From contig NZXX01000011.1 in assembly GCA_002702065.1 (NCBI GenBank), forward strand, positions 108,896 through 172,895: a stretch of DNA of 64,000 nucleotides, read 5' to 3'. Positions 31,824 to 40,640 of this stretch are shown in pieces. The notes under the pieces were generated by a model. It was not told the DNA's origin. It worked only from the letters and a program-made list of their open reading frames with translations, and searched no databases. The stretch comes from Anaerolineaceae bacterium (lineage in GTDB: Bacteria > Chloroflexota > Anaerolineae > Aggregatilineales > Phototrophicaceae). The position numbers and the translations under genes were made by a program. The first letter of the stretch is position 1, and the number at the start of each line of letters is the position of its first letter.

Positions 31824-33911
31824 TTATTTCAGCGTGTCGACCATCGTGCGCAGGCCGTTCATCAGTGTGGCAAAGTGCGACCCTTTCGGATACTGAATGC
31901 TCAGCTGGCCACCATCGCGCAGCATCAGGTCGTCGTTAAATTCCGCTGTTGTCAGCAGGATCACGGTGATACCGTGTTCGGTGCGCAGCCGCCGCAGCAG
32001 TTGGAAGCCGCTGGCCTCGCACAGACCCAGATCGAGCAAGACCAGATCAGGCTTGCGGTCTGCAAGGGCCGCCATCCCCTCCTGCATATCATACACATGG
32101 CGGATGCAAAAAGCCGGGTTGATCGCCCGCAGCATGCGCTCGGCAAGCTGGATGAAGCCCCGGTCATCATCCATGATGACAATTTCCTGCACGTGACCAC
32201 AGCGGTTGATGGCCTCGGATAGCGAGCCAATGCTGACGGGCCGGGCCAGACAATCGATCACGCCGAATTCGCTGGCGAGCCACGACTTGCCGGGAATGGC
32301 GCTGCGGATATAGGGCACGTTGCAGCCGGGAATGTGGGCGGAATCCGGTGGGTCGTCGGGCCGGATGTTGTGAATAATCACTTTGGGCCGCAGCCGGGTC
32401 ATCACGTCCGGGATCGAATCGCTACAGGCGGGGTCATGCTGGATGATCTCGTAGGCCGGGATACACCGCCCGATCATGTTGACAACTTCCTCGTCAGTTT
32501 CGATCACCAGTATATTGGGGTGCGTTGGGTCGATGGTGCGGGGCAGGTTGCGCGGGGTGGGCAGCGCCCGGTAGGGTGGATGAACCGGCAGCCGGAAACA
32601 AAAGCTGGAGCCTACCCCGACCTGACTGTTGACGGCGATGCGGCCCTGATGCGCCTCGATAAAATGCTTGCTGATCGCCAGCCCCAGCCCTGCCCCACCA
32701 TGCTTGCGGCTGAGCGAATAATCCACCTGATAGAACTCGTCAAACACATACGGCAGCTTGTCCGCCGGGATACCGCGCCCGGTGTCCGTCACTTTGACCG
32801 CGATGTCGCCGTCCTGTGCCCAGACCTGCAAATGCACCCAGCCGCTTTCGGTAAAATAGCGCGCGTTGCTGAGCAGGTTGAGGACCACCTGCCGGATGCG
32901 GGTGCGGTCGATCTGAATTTCTGGCAGCGGCCCCTGTATATCGGTCATCAGTTCAACCGGCGACCCACGAAACAACGCGGCGGCAATATCCACCGTGTCG
33001 CGCATGAACGTCTCGAACGGCGTCGCTTCCAGATTGACCGTAAACTTGGTCATCTCAAAATGGGTCAGGTTGAGGATGTCATCAATCATGTCCAGCAGAT
33101 GGCGGCTGCTGCGGTAAATCTGGTAGACGTCGCGCCGCAGGGTGGCCGACCAGTTGACATCAGCGTAAATTTCGGGCGACAGGTACATCATTTCGCTGAA
33201 GCCAAGGATGATATTCAGCGGTGTGCGCAGTTCGTGCGTGATATTGGCAGTGAACTGCTCCTTCAGGCGGCGGGCGCTCTCGGCCTGTTCGCGTGCCCAG
33301 ATCAGGTCATGGCGCAGGCGGTTCTGAATATTGATGGCGGTGCGCAGCGAACGCAGGGTGGTTTGCAGTTCGGCGCGATGATCGCGGGCTTCTTCCAGCA
33401 GGCGGGTCGATTCGTGCTGCATAAAGCCGTACCATTGCAAGGCAGTGTGCAGGGTGCGCAGCATCAGTGCGATGAGCAGGCCGCTGATGCCATAAAAGAC
33501 GCCCAGTTCGAGCAGCGGGTACGCACGCTGCGACAACATGGCGAACAAGAAGGCACCGCCCAGATACCAGATTTCGCCAAAAGGCAGCAGAAACCCGTTC
33601 AACACGGCCAGTGGCAGCGTGGCAAATAGCAGCCAGCTGGAATCATTCAGGATCAGCAGGACCAGCATCGTGCTGTTCAGGCTGGTCAGAAACATAAACC
33701 GGGCCAGGTTCGGGCGCGAATCGACCAGCTTGAAAGCGGCGTGGCTGGTGATGAACATGCATGCACCCACCGCCAGCAGGTGATACGGATACGGCTCCAC
33801 CGGCAGCGTCAGCCACATGCCCACCCCACTCAGGCACATGGCATAAATTGACAGGCGTTTGATGAATTGGTAACGAATATCTTCGAGGATGGTTCCGGCA
33901 ACAATATGCAT
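31824..33911 (-). CDS. Membrane hybrid histidine kinase with two C-terminal receiver-like domains
   Basis: A 695-residue sensor kinase. Residues 20-160 hold about six membrane helices with little periplasmic exposure, so the signal is probably sensed in the membrane. A coiled coil (170-215) leads to the HisKA domain with the phospho-acceptor ANITHELRTPLN and the ATPase domain with NLLSNARYF (N box), DTGRGIP (G1) and GGAGLGL (G2). Then come two receiver-like domains: the first (about 470-570) has ILVIETDEEVV and lacks the phospho-Asp context, so it is a pseudo-receiver; the second (about 575-695) has IVIMDDDRG and VLLDLGL with a normal phospho-Asp. It likely passes phosphate to the HTH-receiver protein encoded upstream on the same strand. 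Confidence 0.92.
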   Translation of the reverse strand: MHIVAGTILEDIRYQFIKRLSIYAMCLSGVGMWLTLPVEPYPYHLLAVGACMFITSHAAFKLVDSRPNLARFMFLTSLNSTMLVLLILNDSSWLLFATLPLAVLNGFLLPFGEIWYLGGAFLFAMLSQRAYPLLELGVFYGISGLLIALMLRTLHTALQWYGFMQHESTRLLEEARDHRAELQTTLRSLRTAINIQNRLRHDLIWAREQAESARRLKEQFTANITHELRTPLNIILGFSEMMYLSPEIYADVNWSATLRRDVYQIYRSSRHLLDMIDDILNLTHFEMTKFTVNLEATPFETFMRDTVDIAAALFRGSPVELMTDIQGPLPEIQIDRTRIRQVVLNLLSNARYFTESGWVHLQVWAQDGDIAVKVTDTGRGIPADKLPYVFDEFYQVDYSLSRKHGGAGLGLAISKHFIEAHQGRIAVNSQVGVGSSFCFRLPVHPPYRALPTPRNLPRTIDPTHPNILVIETDEEVVNMIGRCIPAYEIIQHDPACSDSIPDVMTRLRPKVIIHNIRPDDPPDSAHIPGCNVPYIRSAIPGKSWLASEFGVIDCLARPVSIGSLSEAINRCGHVQEIVIMDDDRGFIQLAERMLRAINPAFCIRHVYDMQEGMAALADRKPDLVLLDLGLCEASGFQLLRRLRTEHGITVILLTTAEFNDDLMLRDGGQLSIQYPKGSHFATLMNGLRTMVDTLK

Positions 33912-33970
33912 ATTTTAGACCAGTCTATTTTTACCGTCGGATACGGCTTATGAAATGCTTCATCCATTTA

Positions 33971-34024
33971 GTAGGGGCGATCCAGTGTGGTCGCCCGGTT
34001 GGAGGGTTTCACTGGCTCTCGCCC
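33971..34024 (+). repeat. Interspersed repeat, TGTAGGGGC family
   Basis: A degenerate copy: GTAGGGGCGATCC, an internal GGTCGCCCGG and a closing CTCTCGCCC. It lies in the gap between the kinase and regulator genes. Confidence 0.45.
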
Positions 34025-34158
34025 ATAGTTTTGAGTATGCATCGAACGCAGCATTCAGTGCCGTTGTAAAAGTTCTAAGTACAGTGTGCTGAGTTCTTCA
34101 TCAGGTCAGGTGTCACCAGCGACAAGACCGATACACCTATACAATGGTCAAAAACGTT

Positions 34159-34180
34159 TGTAGGGGCAGCCCCCATCAGG
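34159..34180 (+). repeat. Interspersed repeat fragment, TGTAGGGGC family
   Basis: A short fragment with TGTAGGGGC followed by AGCCCCC just before the end of the HTH-receiver gene. Only the left end of the repeat is recognisable. Confidence 0.35.
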
Positions 34181-34195
34181 ATGTACAATACCCCC

Positions 34196-35380
34196 TCATG
34201 GTACGACCTCCAACTGTTTGAGGATGGCCAGCACCTCGTCGCGCTTGACCGGCTTGGGCAGAAAGTACGATGCGCCTAGCGAATACGCCAGCTTCGGGTC
34301 GTTGAAGACGGTACAAACCACAATGGGAATGGCATGGGTCGCCGGGTTCATGCGCAGCCGTTGCAAAATCTCCCAGCCATCCATGTCCGGCATCATCACG
34401 TCCAGCAGAATAGCATCCGGCTGAATTTCCTGCGCCAGACGCAAACCATCCGGCCCAACCTGCGCCGTGACCACGTCGCATGCCTGATTAGTCAGATAAC
34501 GGTCCAGCAGTTCAACCAGCCCTTCATTATCGTCGATCACCAGAATCAGCGGATTGCGCGACGCCATGTCGATAACCGTTGCCTGACCCTGCTGGCTGAT
34601 ACGCCAGTTCACCTTTTCGATCAGTTGGCCGAGCATTGATTCCGGTTTGTCAATCGCGAAACCGGCCACATCCACCACCAGTGAGGCAGTGTCTTCATGC
34701 TGCTGCGTCAGCGCGATTGGCAGGGTGGCGTGCTGGTTCTCCTGCACCGCCTGGCTGAGCAGATAGACAAAAATCTGGCGGGCAATAACCGGGTCGGTGG
34801 CGATCATCACCGGGGCTGACGGTGTTTCCAACCGGATTTCCACGCCATTTTCCTGCGCCAGCCGCTGAACAGCCTGTGACGCATAGTCGAGCAGTTCGCA
34901 CAGGTCGACAACGTGGCGGCGGGTTTTGAGCTGGGCGACTTCGGACTGGATGGATGACACCTGATGGGCGGTCGGCTCCGACGCGGCTTCGTCCGGCTGG
35001 TTGATGCTGCCCCACAGCACCGTCGCCACGCTTTCGTGCCCCTGCCGGATATCGCGATATACCTGCCGGGGTGAAATGCCGAGTTCGTAGGCGACCTCCT
35101 GAATGGTCAACCCCTGAACATAGTGCATGTGCAGAATGTTATACAGGCGGGCGTGCGGTGCGCGGAACGAGACATTCGGGCCAGGGTTCAATTGTTCAAT
35201 GGCATCAATGACCGCCCGCCGCAGGTGCTGCCCGGCGCTTTGATCCGAATCCGCCGGAAAATATTGCGCCAGGGTATGGGCCTGCAAGACAGGAAACCGA
35301 AACAGATTTTCCAGCACCTGCTTCACCTGTTCGATAAATATGTCTGGCACGCCTGCCGCTTCGGGTGCTTCGTCAACCAT
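34196..35380 (-). CDS. Regulator with N-terminal sigma-region-4-like HTH and C-terminal receiver
   Basis: A 394-residue regulator in an unusual order. Residues about 78-125 form a sigma-70 region 4 / LuxR-like helix-turn-helix (LTIQEVAYELGISPRQVYRDI). Residues 150-265 resemble the start of a histidine-kinase ATPase domain (DLCELLDYASQAVQRLAQENGVEIRL then DPVIARQIFVYLLSQAV) but have no G boxes, so ATP binding is doubtful. Residues 270-394 are a normal receiver: LVIDDNEG, phospho-Asp in LLDVMMPDMDG, Thr in VVCTV and Lys in LPKPVK. It probably binds DNA in response to phosphorylation by the adjacent kinase. It is divergent from a sugar transporter operon that it may control. Confidence 0.85.
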   Translation of the reverse strand: MVDEAPEAAGVPDIFIEQVKQVLENLFRFPVLQAHTLAQYFPADSDQSAGQHLRRAVIDAIEQLNPGPNVSFRAPHARLYNILHMHYVQGLTIQEVAYELGISPRQVYRDIRQGHESVATVLWGSINQPDEAASEPTAHQVSSIQSEVAQLKTRRHVVDLCELLDYASQAVQRLAQENGVEIRLETPSAPVMIATDPVIARQIFVYLLSQAVQENQHATLPIALTQQHEDTASLVVDVAGFAIDKPESMLGQLIEKVNWRISQQGQATVIDMASRNPLILVIDDNEGLVELLDRYLTNQACDVVTAQVGPDGLRLAQEIQPDAILLDVMMPDMDGWEILQRLRMNPATHAIPIVVCTVFNDPKLAYSLGASYFLPKPVKRDEVLAILKQLEVVP

Positions 35381-35447
35381 AAATTCCTCATCCAGAAGGT
35401 GTCAGCCTCCTGTCACATGTGTGTCAAAATTCTACATCAAAATCGCT

Positions 35448-35453
35448 TATAAT
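35448..35453 (+). promoter_or_regulatory. Consensus -10 element before the second sugar transporter operon
   Basis: A perfect TATAAT lies 60 bp upstream of the first permease gene. No convincing -35 is present at 16-18 bp, which fits a promoter needing an activator, for example the divergent HTH-receiver protein. Confidence 0.45.
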
Positions 35454-35512
35454 CACGTTCAACAGCATTTCGGCATACTGTAACTTTTGAATTACATTTT
35501 TTCGGAGCATTT

Positions 35513-36493
35513 ATGGCACAATCGGATAACCCCGCAGAGGGCCACCTGCCCGTTGTTCAACCCACACAGGGCCGTGGCCTCGCCGCCACGATTCGCAAGC
35601 CCTTTCGAGATGGCCTCAAGGTCTGGCATCTCTATCTGTTCTTGCTGCCCACCTTCATATTCCTCATCATCTTCCAGTATTATCCCGCGATTTCCGCCCT
35701 TTACCACGCCTTTACCAAATGGAATGGTGCCGGGGTATCGGAATGGGTGGGCCTGCAAAACTTTGAGGACATGCTCAAGGACCGCATTTTGCTCGCCTCC
35801 ATGCGCAATATGCTGATCATCGTGGTCTGGACAGTCGTGCGTTCGATTGTCTTCCCGCTGATCGTGGCCGAACTGATCTACAGCGTGCGCAGCCAGATGG
35901 CGCAGTATGTTTTCCGCCTGTTGTTCATCATCCCGATTGTGGTGCCGTTTGTGGTGGTGATGCTGGTCTGGCGCAGTATTCTAGGGCCGCAGCCGCTGGG
36001 CGTGCTCAATGCTGTGCTTGATCTGCTCGGGCTGGGGCATTTGCAGCAGCCGTGGCTGGGCGACCCCCAGATTGCCCTGCGGTCGGTGCTGTTCGTCGGT
36101 TTCCCGTGGGTCGGCGCGGTGGGGTTGCTCATCTTTTATGCCGGGTTGATCAATATCCCGGACGCGCTGACAGACGCCATCAAGATCGACGGCGGCAACG
36201 CCCTTCAGCGCATGTGGTATCTGGACCTGCCGCTGATCCTCGGCCAGGTCAAGGTGGTGTTCATCCTGAGTCTGATCGGCGCCATTCAGGAATTCGCCGG
36301 CATTCTGATCCTGACCGGTGGTGGCCCGGCGTTTTCGACCACGGTCCCGGCGCTGCACATGTATAAAACGGCTTTCCAGGGGGACCGCTTTGGCTATGCG
36401 TCGGCCATCGGGCTGATCATGTTTGTGCTTATTCTGGGCATCACCTACGTCAACATGCGTTATATCCGTTCCGAAGTCGAATACGACCCCTAG
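35513..36493 (+). CDS. CUT1 sugar ABC transporter permease, MalF/UgpA type
   Basis: A 326-residue permease with a cytoplasmic N-terminus of about 40 residues and six membrane helices. The EAA loop is DALTDAIKIDGGNALQRMWYLDLP in the second half. MalF-type proteins carry FQYYPAISALYHAF after the first helix, as here. It is the first gene of a permease-permease-binding protein unit followed by sulfatases, so the cargo is likely a sulfated oligosaccharide. As in the first operon no ATPase gene is included. Confidence 0.93.
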   Translation: MAQSDNPAEGHLPVVQPTQGRGLAATIRKPFRDGLKVWHLYLFLLPTFIFLIIFQYYPAISALYHAFTKWNGAGVSEWVGLQNFEDMLKDRILLASMRNMLIIVVWTVVRSIVFPLIVAELIYSVRSQMAQYVFRLLFIIPIVVPFVVVMLVWRSILGPQPLGVLNAVLDLLGLGHLQQPWLGDPQIALRSVLFVGFPWVGAVGLLIFYAGLINIPDALTDAIKIDGGNALQRMWYLDLPLILGQVKVVFILSLIGAIQEFAGILILTGGGPAFSTTVPALHMYKTAFQGDRFGYASAIGLIMFVLILGITYVNMRYIRSEVEYDP

Positions 36494-36508
36494 AGGGAGA
36501 TCTGTCGT

Positions 36509-37375
36509 ATGGCGCAAGCCACACTCAACCCGAACCTGACCACCGCGCGGGTGCGCAAGCCAGTGCCTGTTCGCCAGATCATCATCTGGGCCATATTGAT
36601 CTTTCTGGTGTTTCTGTCGCTGTACCCGTTCATCTTTATGATCATTACGTCGTTCAAGACGTACAGCCAGTACCTGCACGATTTTGTCGGGATCCAGTAC
36701 CCGCTGCACCCGGAGAATTATGCCGTGGCGTGGGACATTGTGCGCCGCCCCATTCTCAATTCGCTGTTTGTGTCGATTGCCTCGGCAGCCGGGACGGTGG
36801 TGTTCGCGTCGCTGTCGGCCTATGTGTTTGCGCGCTATCGCTTTCCGGGCCGCGAGTTTCTGTTCTTCGCCGTCATCAGCCTGCTGATGATCCCCAACGT
36901 GTTCCAGTTGATCCCGCGTTTTATGCTGGTGCGCGAGCTGGGCCTGCTCAACACGTACTGGGCGCTGATCCTGCCGTACATCGCGGGCGGGCAAATCTTC
37001 GCCATTTTTGTGCTGCGCAGTTTCTTCGCGTCGCTGCCACAGGAGCTGTTCGACGCGGCCAAGATCGACGGCGCGTCAGACTTCAAGTCGTTTCTGTATG
37101 TGGCGGTGCCGCTGTCGCGCAGCATGATCGCGACGCTGGCGATTCTGCGCTTGCAACAGTCGTGGAACGATTTTATCTGGCCGCTGGTCAGCACCACCGA
37201 CATCAATATCCGCACCGTCATCGTCCAGCTTTCGTTTTTGCAGGGGCAGTTCGGCACGCAGATCGGCCCGATGTTTGCCGGGTATATCCTCGGTTCGCTG
37301 CCGCTGTTGATTATCTTCGCTTTTGGGATGAAGCAGTTCATCGCCGGGATGACATCAGGCGCGATTAAAGTCTGA
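36509..37375 (+). CDS. CUT1 sugar ABC transporter permease, MalG/UgpE type
   Basis: A 288-residue permease with six helices, partner of the preceding gene. The EAA loop is ELFDAAKIDGASDFKSFLYVAVPLS and the C-terminus is the GMTSGAIKV tail typical of MalG-type proteins. It follows the first permease by 15 nt with a GGGAGA ribosome-binding site. Confidence 0.93.
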   Translation: MAQATLNPNLTTARVRKPVPVRQIIIWAILIFLVFLSLYPFIFMIITSFKTYSQYLHDFVGIQYPLHPENYAVAWDIVRRPILNSLFVSIASAAGTVVFASLSAYVFARYRFPGREFLFFAVISLLMIPNVFQLIPRFMLVRELGLLNTYWALILPYIAGGQIFAIFVLRSFFASLPQELFDAAKIDGASDFKSFLYVAVPLSRSMIATLAILRLQQSWNDFIWPLVSTTDINIRTVIVQLSFLQGQFGTQIGPMFAGYILGSLPLLIIFAFGMKQFIAGMTSGAIKV

Positions 37376-37422
37376 TTCGCCTTTATGAAAGAGATTGTTC
37401 ATTTATCAAGGAGCAAAAGATT

Positions 37423-38910
37423 ATGTCTAGCCAAAAATCGCTGAGCCGCCGTGATTTCCTGCGTGCTGCTGCGGCATCCGCCGGGGCTGCTGCTGTCGCC
37501 GGTTTCCCTGGTGCGGTGGCCCATATGGCCCCTGCTGCACAGGGCTTCGAGGGCACCATGCAGGCTTTTATGGGTGGCACCTTGCAGCCGAACCAGCCGC
37601 GTGGCGAAGGCCAGGGCGAGCTGACGGCTTACCGCACAATCGCGGATGAGTGGGAGGCCAACCATCCCGGCGCAGTCATCGAGTTTATCGAGCTGCCGAC
37701 GATGACGGGTGAACAGTACGCCACCTGGATCAAGAGTAACCAGGCCGCCGGAACGACCCCCGATATGATGTTCTCACAGGATAACTACATCAACCGTGAT
37801 GTCGAGGGGGGTGGCAGCCCATTCTGGTATCCGCTGAACGATCATATCGAGCAGCCCAATCCGTATGCGCCGGAAGATCACCCGGCTGCAACCCGGTGGC
37901 GCGATGGTTTTGTGGCCGGTTTTGATGCACGCGGTCGGTCGGTCGATGGCAATTACTATATGGTCCCGCAGGCATTCAGCGCCGTACAGGTGATCGTCAA
38001 CACAACCCTGCTGGACGAAGTGGGCATTGATCGCAGCAATCTGGATGCCTGGACATTCGACGATATGCTGGGTGTTGCTGAGCAGATTTCTCAGGCAGGC
38101 CGTACCCCCTGGGCCACCGCCTGGACGCACCCATACGAAGCCTGGATTGTCACCAGCAGCCTGACAGGTTTCCTCAAGGCAACGGGCCGTTTTGCGACCC
38201 TCGATAAAGACGGCGATGACTTTGTCGATGTGCGTGAACGGTGGCAGGCGATCCTGAGTGGTGAATGGGGTGCCGATACGCCGGAAATGCGCGCCATGTG
38301 GCAGATGGCAAAAGACTGGTCGCCTTATTTCATGCCGGGCTATCTGGGTGCCACCCAGCAGGAAGCGGAAGGGATGTTCCTGCGCGGCGAGACAGCATTC
38401 TTCTGGAACGGGACCTGGTTCTATCCGATCCTCAAGAATGACCCACAGCGCACCTTTGAGTTCGATGTTGTGCGCTTCCCGCTGATCGACGCACGCATGG
38501 CCGCACTGGGTGAAAGCCCCGAAGCCCGCAATACCTACCCTGGTGGTGCCGCCGACAACATCAGCATTACCGGGAGTGCCATCGACAAAGGCAGTGTCGA
38601 AGCCTGTATTGACTTCATGCAATATGCCACCATACCCGACACCGCGTCGCGCATCGCCGCTGAACAGGGTGGGGTTCCGCCGGCGGTGCTTGGTGCGGTG
38701 GGCAACCCGGAACTTGAACGGTTCCAGCCGCGTGAAGGCGAGACTTTCCTCAAGACCATCCACATGCGCTCCATGAACGCGGAGTACGGCGATGTGTACC
38801 TCGAACTGCAAGCCGCCTTCCTGTCTGATTTGATGTCGATGGACGAGGCGCTGAACGAATTGCAGATTGCTATGGAACGCTTTGCCAACGATGCTATTGG
38901 CGACAGCTAG
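37423..38910 (+). CDS. Sugar-binding protein with twin-arginine signal
   Basis: A 495-residue solute-binding protein. The start MSSQKSLSRRDFLRAAAASA is a Tat signal (SRRDFL) with an Ala-rich hydrophobic region to about residue 40, so it is exported folded. The mature part is the two-lobed CUT1 binding fold, with TTPDMMFSQDNYINRD, FFWNGTWFYPIL and a C-terminal helix pair. It is not closely similar to the tandem pair at 4204-7272. It is encoded 47 nt after the permeases and ahead of the sulfatase genes, with AAGGAG before the ATG. Confidence 0.92.
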   Translation: MSSQKSLSRRDFLRAAAASAGAAAVAGFPGAVAHMAPAAQGFEGTMQAFMGGTLQPNQPRGEGQGELTAYRTIADEWEANHPGAVIEFIELPTMTGEQYATWIKSNQAAGTTPDMMFSQDNYINRDVEGGGSPFWYPLNDHIEQPNPYAPEDHPAATRWRDGFVAGFDARGRSVDGNYYMVPQAFSAVQVIVNTTLLDEVGIDRSNLDAWTFDDMLGVAEQISQAGRTPWATAWTHPYEAWIVTSSLTGFLKATGRFATLDKDGDDFVDVRERWQAILSGEWGADTPEMRAMWQMAKDWSPYFMPGYLGATQQEAEGMFLRGETAFFWNGTWFYPILKNDPQRTFEFDVVRFPLIDARMAALGESPEARNTYPGGAADNISITGSAIDKGSVEACIDFMQYATIPDTASRIAAEQGGVPPAVLGAVGNPELERFQPREGETFLKTIHMRSMNAEYGDVYLELQAAFLSDLMSMDEALNELQIAMERFANDAIGDS

Positions 38911-38952
38911 CTTCTGTTGACATTTGAACGGTGTGCTATGTTGCTAATAGAT

Positions 38953-39039
38953 ACCTCACCCCGACCTCGACTTTGGTCTTCGGTCACCCCTCTTCATCGA
39001 TGGAGAGGGGTCGCGGAGTATGCGACGCGGGGGTGAGGT
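38953..39039. repeat. Palindromic repeat, CCTCACCCC family (copy A)
   Basis: An 87-bp element bounded by ACCTCACCCC and GGGGTGAGGT. Inside is a second inverted repeat, CCCCTCTTCAT/ATGGAGAGGGG around a central CG. It lies directly after the binding-protein gene. Similar copies occur at 43617 and 54408, a partial one at 45692. Confidence 0.75.
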
Positions 39040-39097
39040 GTTTATAAAAGCGACCAACGTCAAAAATGCCGACATGCCTTGCGAAACAATTTTTCTC

Positions 39098-39126
39098 ATA
39101 GGGGCGATTTGCGAATCACCCCCACA
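39098..39126. repeat. Interspersed repeat fragment, TGTAGGGGC family
   Basis: ATAGGGGCGATT, TGCG, then AATCACCCCCAC: a short palindromic fragment related to the other TAGGGGCG copies. With copy A it fills the gap before the sulfatase genes. Confidence 0.4.
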
Positions 39127-39197
39127 ACCGACATCCATAACCCTTCTTTGTGCCATCCAATCGCCGGATTCATCGCCTTGCAACAGGAAACTGCCTC

Positions 39198-40637
39198 ATG
39201 ACTTCCGAGCGCCCCAATATCATCCTGGTCGTGTCCGACACGCTGCGGACCGCTTACCTGGGCTGCTATGGCAACCCGACCATCCACACGCCCAATCTGG
39301 ATACCTTCGCGCAACAAAGCATTCGCTTCACCCGCGCCCACCCCGAAGCGCTGCCGACCATCCCGGTCCGGCGCGGGCTGCACACCGGGCGGCGTGTTTA
39401 TCCGTTCCGCAACTACAAGCCGGTCAAATGGGATATTGTGTATCTGCCGGGCTGGCAGCCGATTTCGGAAGATGAAGACGCGCTGGCGGAGAACGTCGCC
39501 GGGGCGGGTTATCACACGGGCTTTGTGACGGATACCCTGCCCTACTTTGCCCCGGCTATGAACTTTACACGCGGCTTCTGGCAGTGGGAATTTGTGCGCG
39601 GCCAGCAGCAGGATCGCTGGAAAGCCCCCGCCACCGTGCGCGACGACCGGCTGGAACGCTACCGGCCATCCGGCACCGAAGCGCAGCGCGGCCTGCCCGC
39701 CATGTACCGGCAGCATGTCGCCAATACGGACTGGATTCAGTACGAGCACCAGACATCCACCGCGCGCGTGTTCCAGTGGGCGATTGATTTTGTCGATGAC
39801 AACCGCCACAACAAGCCGTTTTACCTGATGGTGGACTGCTTCGACCCGCACGAACCCTGGGAAGCGCCGCCGCACTACTACGAGCGCTATGCCGACCCGA
39901 CCTATACCGGGCGCACCATCCTGCATGCGCCCTATGATGCGCTGGAAACCTTCGGCACGCCGGAGGAACTGCGCGACATCATCGCCCATTACAGCGGCCT
40001 TGTCACACTGATGGATACGTGGTTTGGCAAGCTGATGACGCGGCTGGATCAGCTTGGCCTGCGTGACAACACGTGGGTCATTTTTGCGGGCGATCATGGT
40101 ACCAACTTTGCCGATAACCCGGAACATGTCGTCGGCAAACCGGCGCGCGCTCTCTACCCCGGCGTGATGCATGTGCCGTTGATGATCCGGCATCCACAGG
40201 GGACAGGCGCAGGCTCTACGGTGGATGATCTGACCTACCTGACCGATATTCCGGCCACCATCTACGACATAGCCAGTGCGTCACCGCAGGATGGGCTGGA
40301 TGGACACAGCATGATGGGGTACTTTCATGGCAGCAAGCCGACCCGGCGGGATTACCTGACCTGCCGTTATTCGGATTATGTGTGGTACCGGGACGATGAT
40401 TACTGGGTGTTCTGCGATCTTGACGGCCAGAACCGGCATATCTTTGACCTGCACACCGACCCGGACTGCCAGCACAATATCGCGGGGCAGACGGACGCAG
40501 CGCAGGCGGCATTTGACCGGGCGTGGCAGCGCATTCTCGCGGACGCCGGGGGCAGCCTGCCCGACTATCGCCAGCAGCATCACACCGAAGCCGATGGCCA
40601 GAAATCTGCCGCCGAAGCCCGCCAGCAAAGGCCCTGA
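39198..40637 (+). CDS. Sulfatase-family protein with Thr at the catalytic position
   Basis: A 479-residue alkaline phosphatase/sulfatase-superfamily protein. The N-terminal metal Asp is in VVSDTLR (Asp14) and the later metal pair in FAGDHGTNF, so the metal site seems intact. The catalytic motif, normally C/S-x-P-x-R, reads TIPVR with Thr54 (codon ACC) in place of the Cys/Ser that becomes formylglycine; the TG that follows (LHTG) is present. It cannot be matured as a standard sulfatase. Thr is the nucleophile in related phosphodiesterases (NPP type), so it may hydrolyse a phosphate or phosphonate ester, or be catalytically impaired. It is the first of three adjacent family members. An upstream in-frame ATG at 39150 is less likely. 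Confidence 0.88.
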   Translation: MTSERPNIILVVSDTLRTAYLGCYGNPTIHTPNLDTFAQQSIRFTRAHPEALPTIPVRRGLHTGRRVYPFRNYKPVKWDIVYLPGWQPISEDEDALAENVAGAGYHTGFVTDTLPYFAPAMNFTRGFWQWEFVRGQQQDRWKAPATVRDDRLERYRPSGTEAQRGLPAMYRQHVANTDWIQYEHQTSTARVFQWAIDFVDDNRHNKPFYLMVDCFDPHEPWEAPPHYYERYADPTYTGRTILHAPYDALETFGTPEELRDIIAHYSGLVTLMDTWFGKLMTRLDQLGLRDNTWVIFAGDHGTNFADNPEHVVGKPARALYPGVMHVPLMIRHPQGTGAGSTVDDLTYLTDIPATIYDIASASPQDGLDGHSMMGYFHGSKPTRRDYLTCRYSDYVWYRDDDYWVFCDLDGQNRHIFDLHTDPDCQHNIAGQTDAAQAAFDRAWQRILADAGGSLPDYRQQHHTEADGQKSAAEARQQRP

Positions 40638-40640
40638 CTC

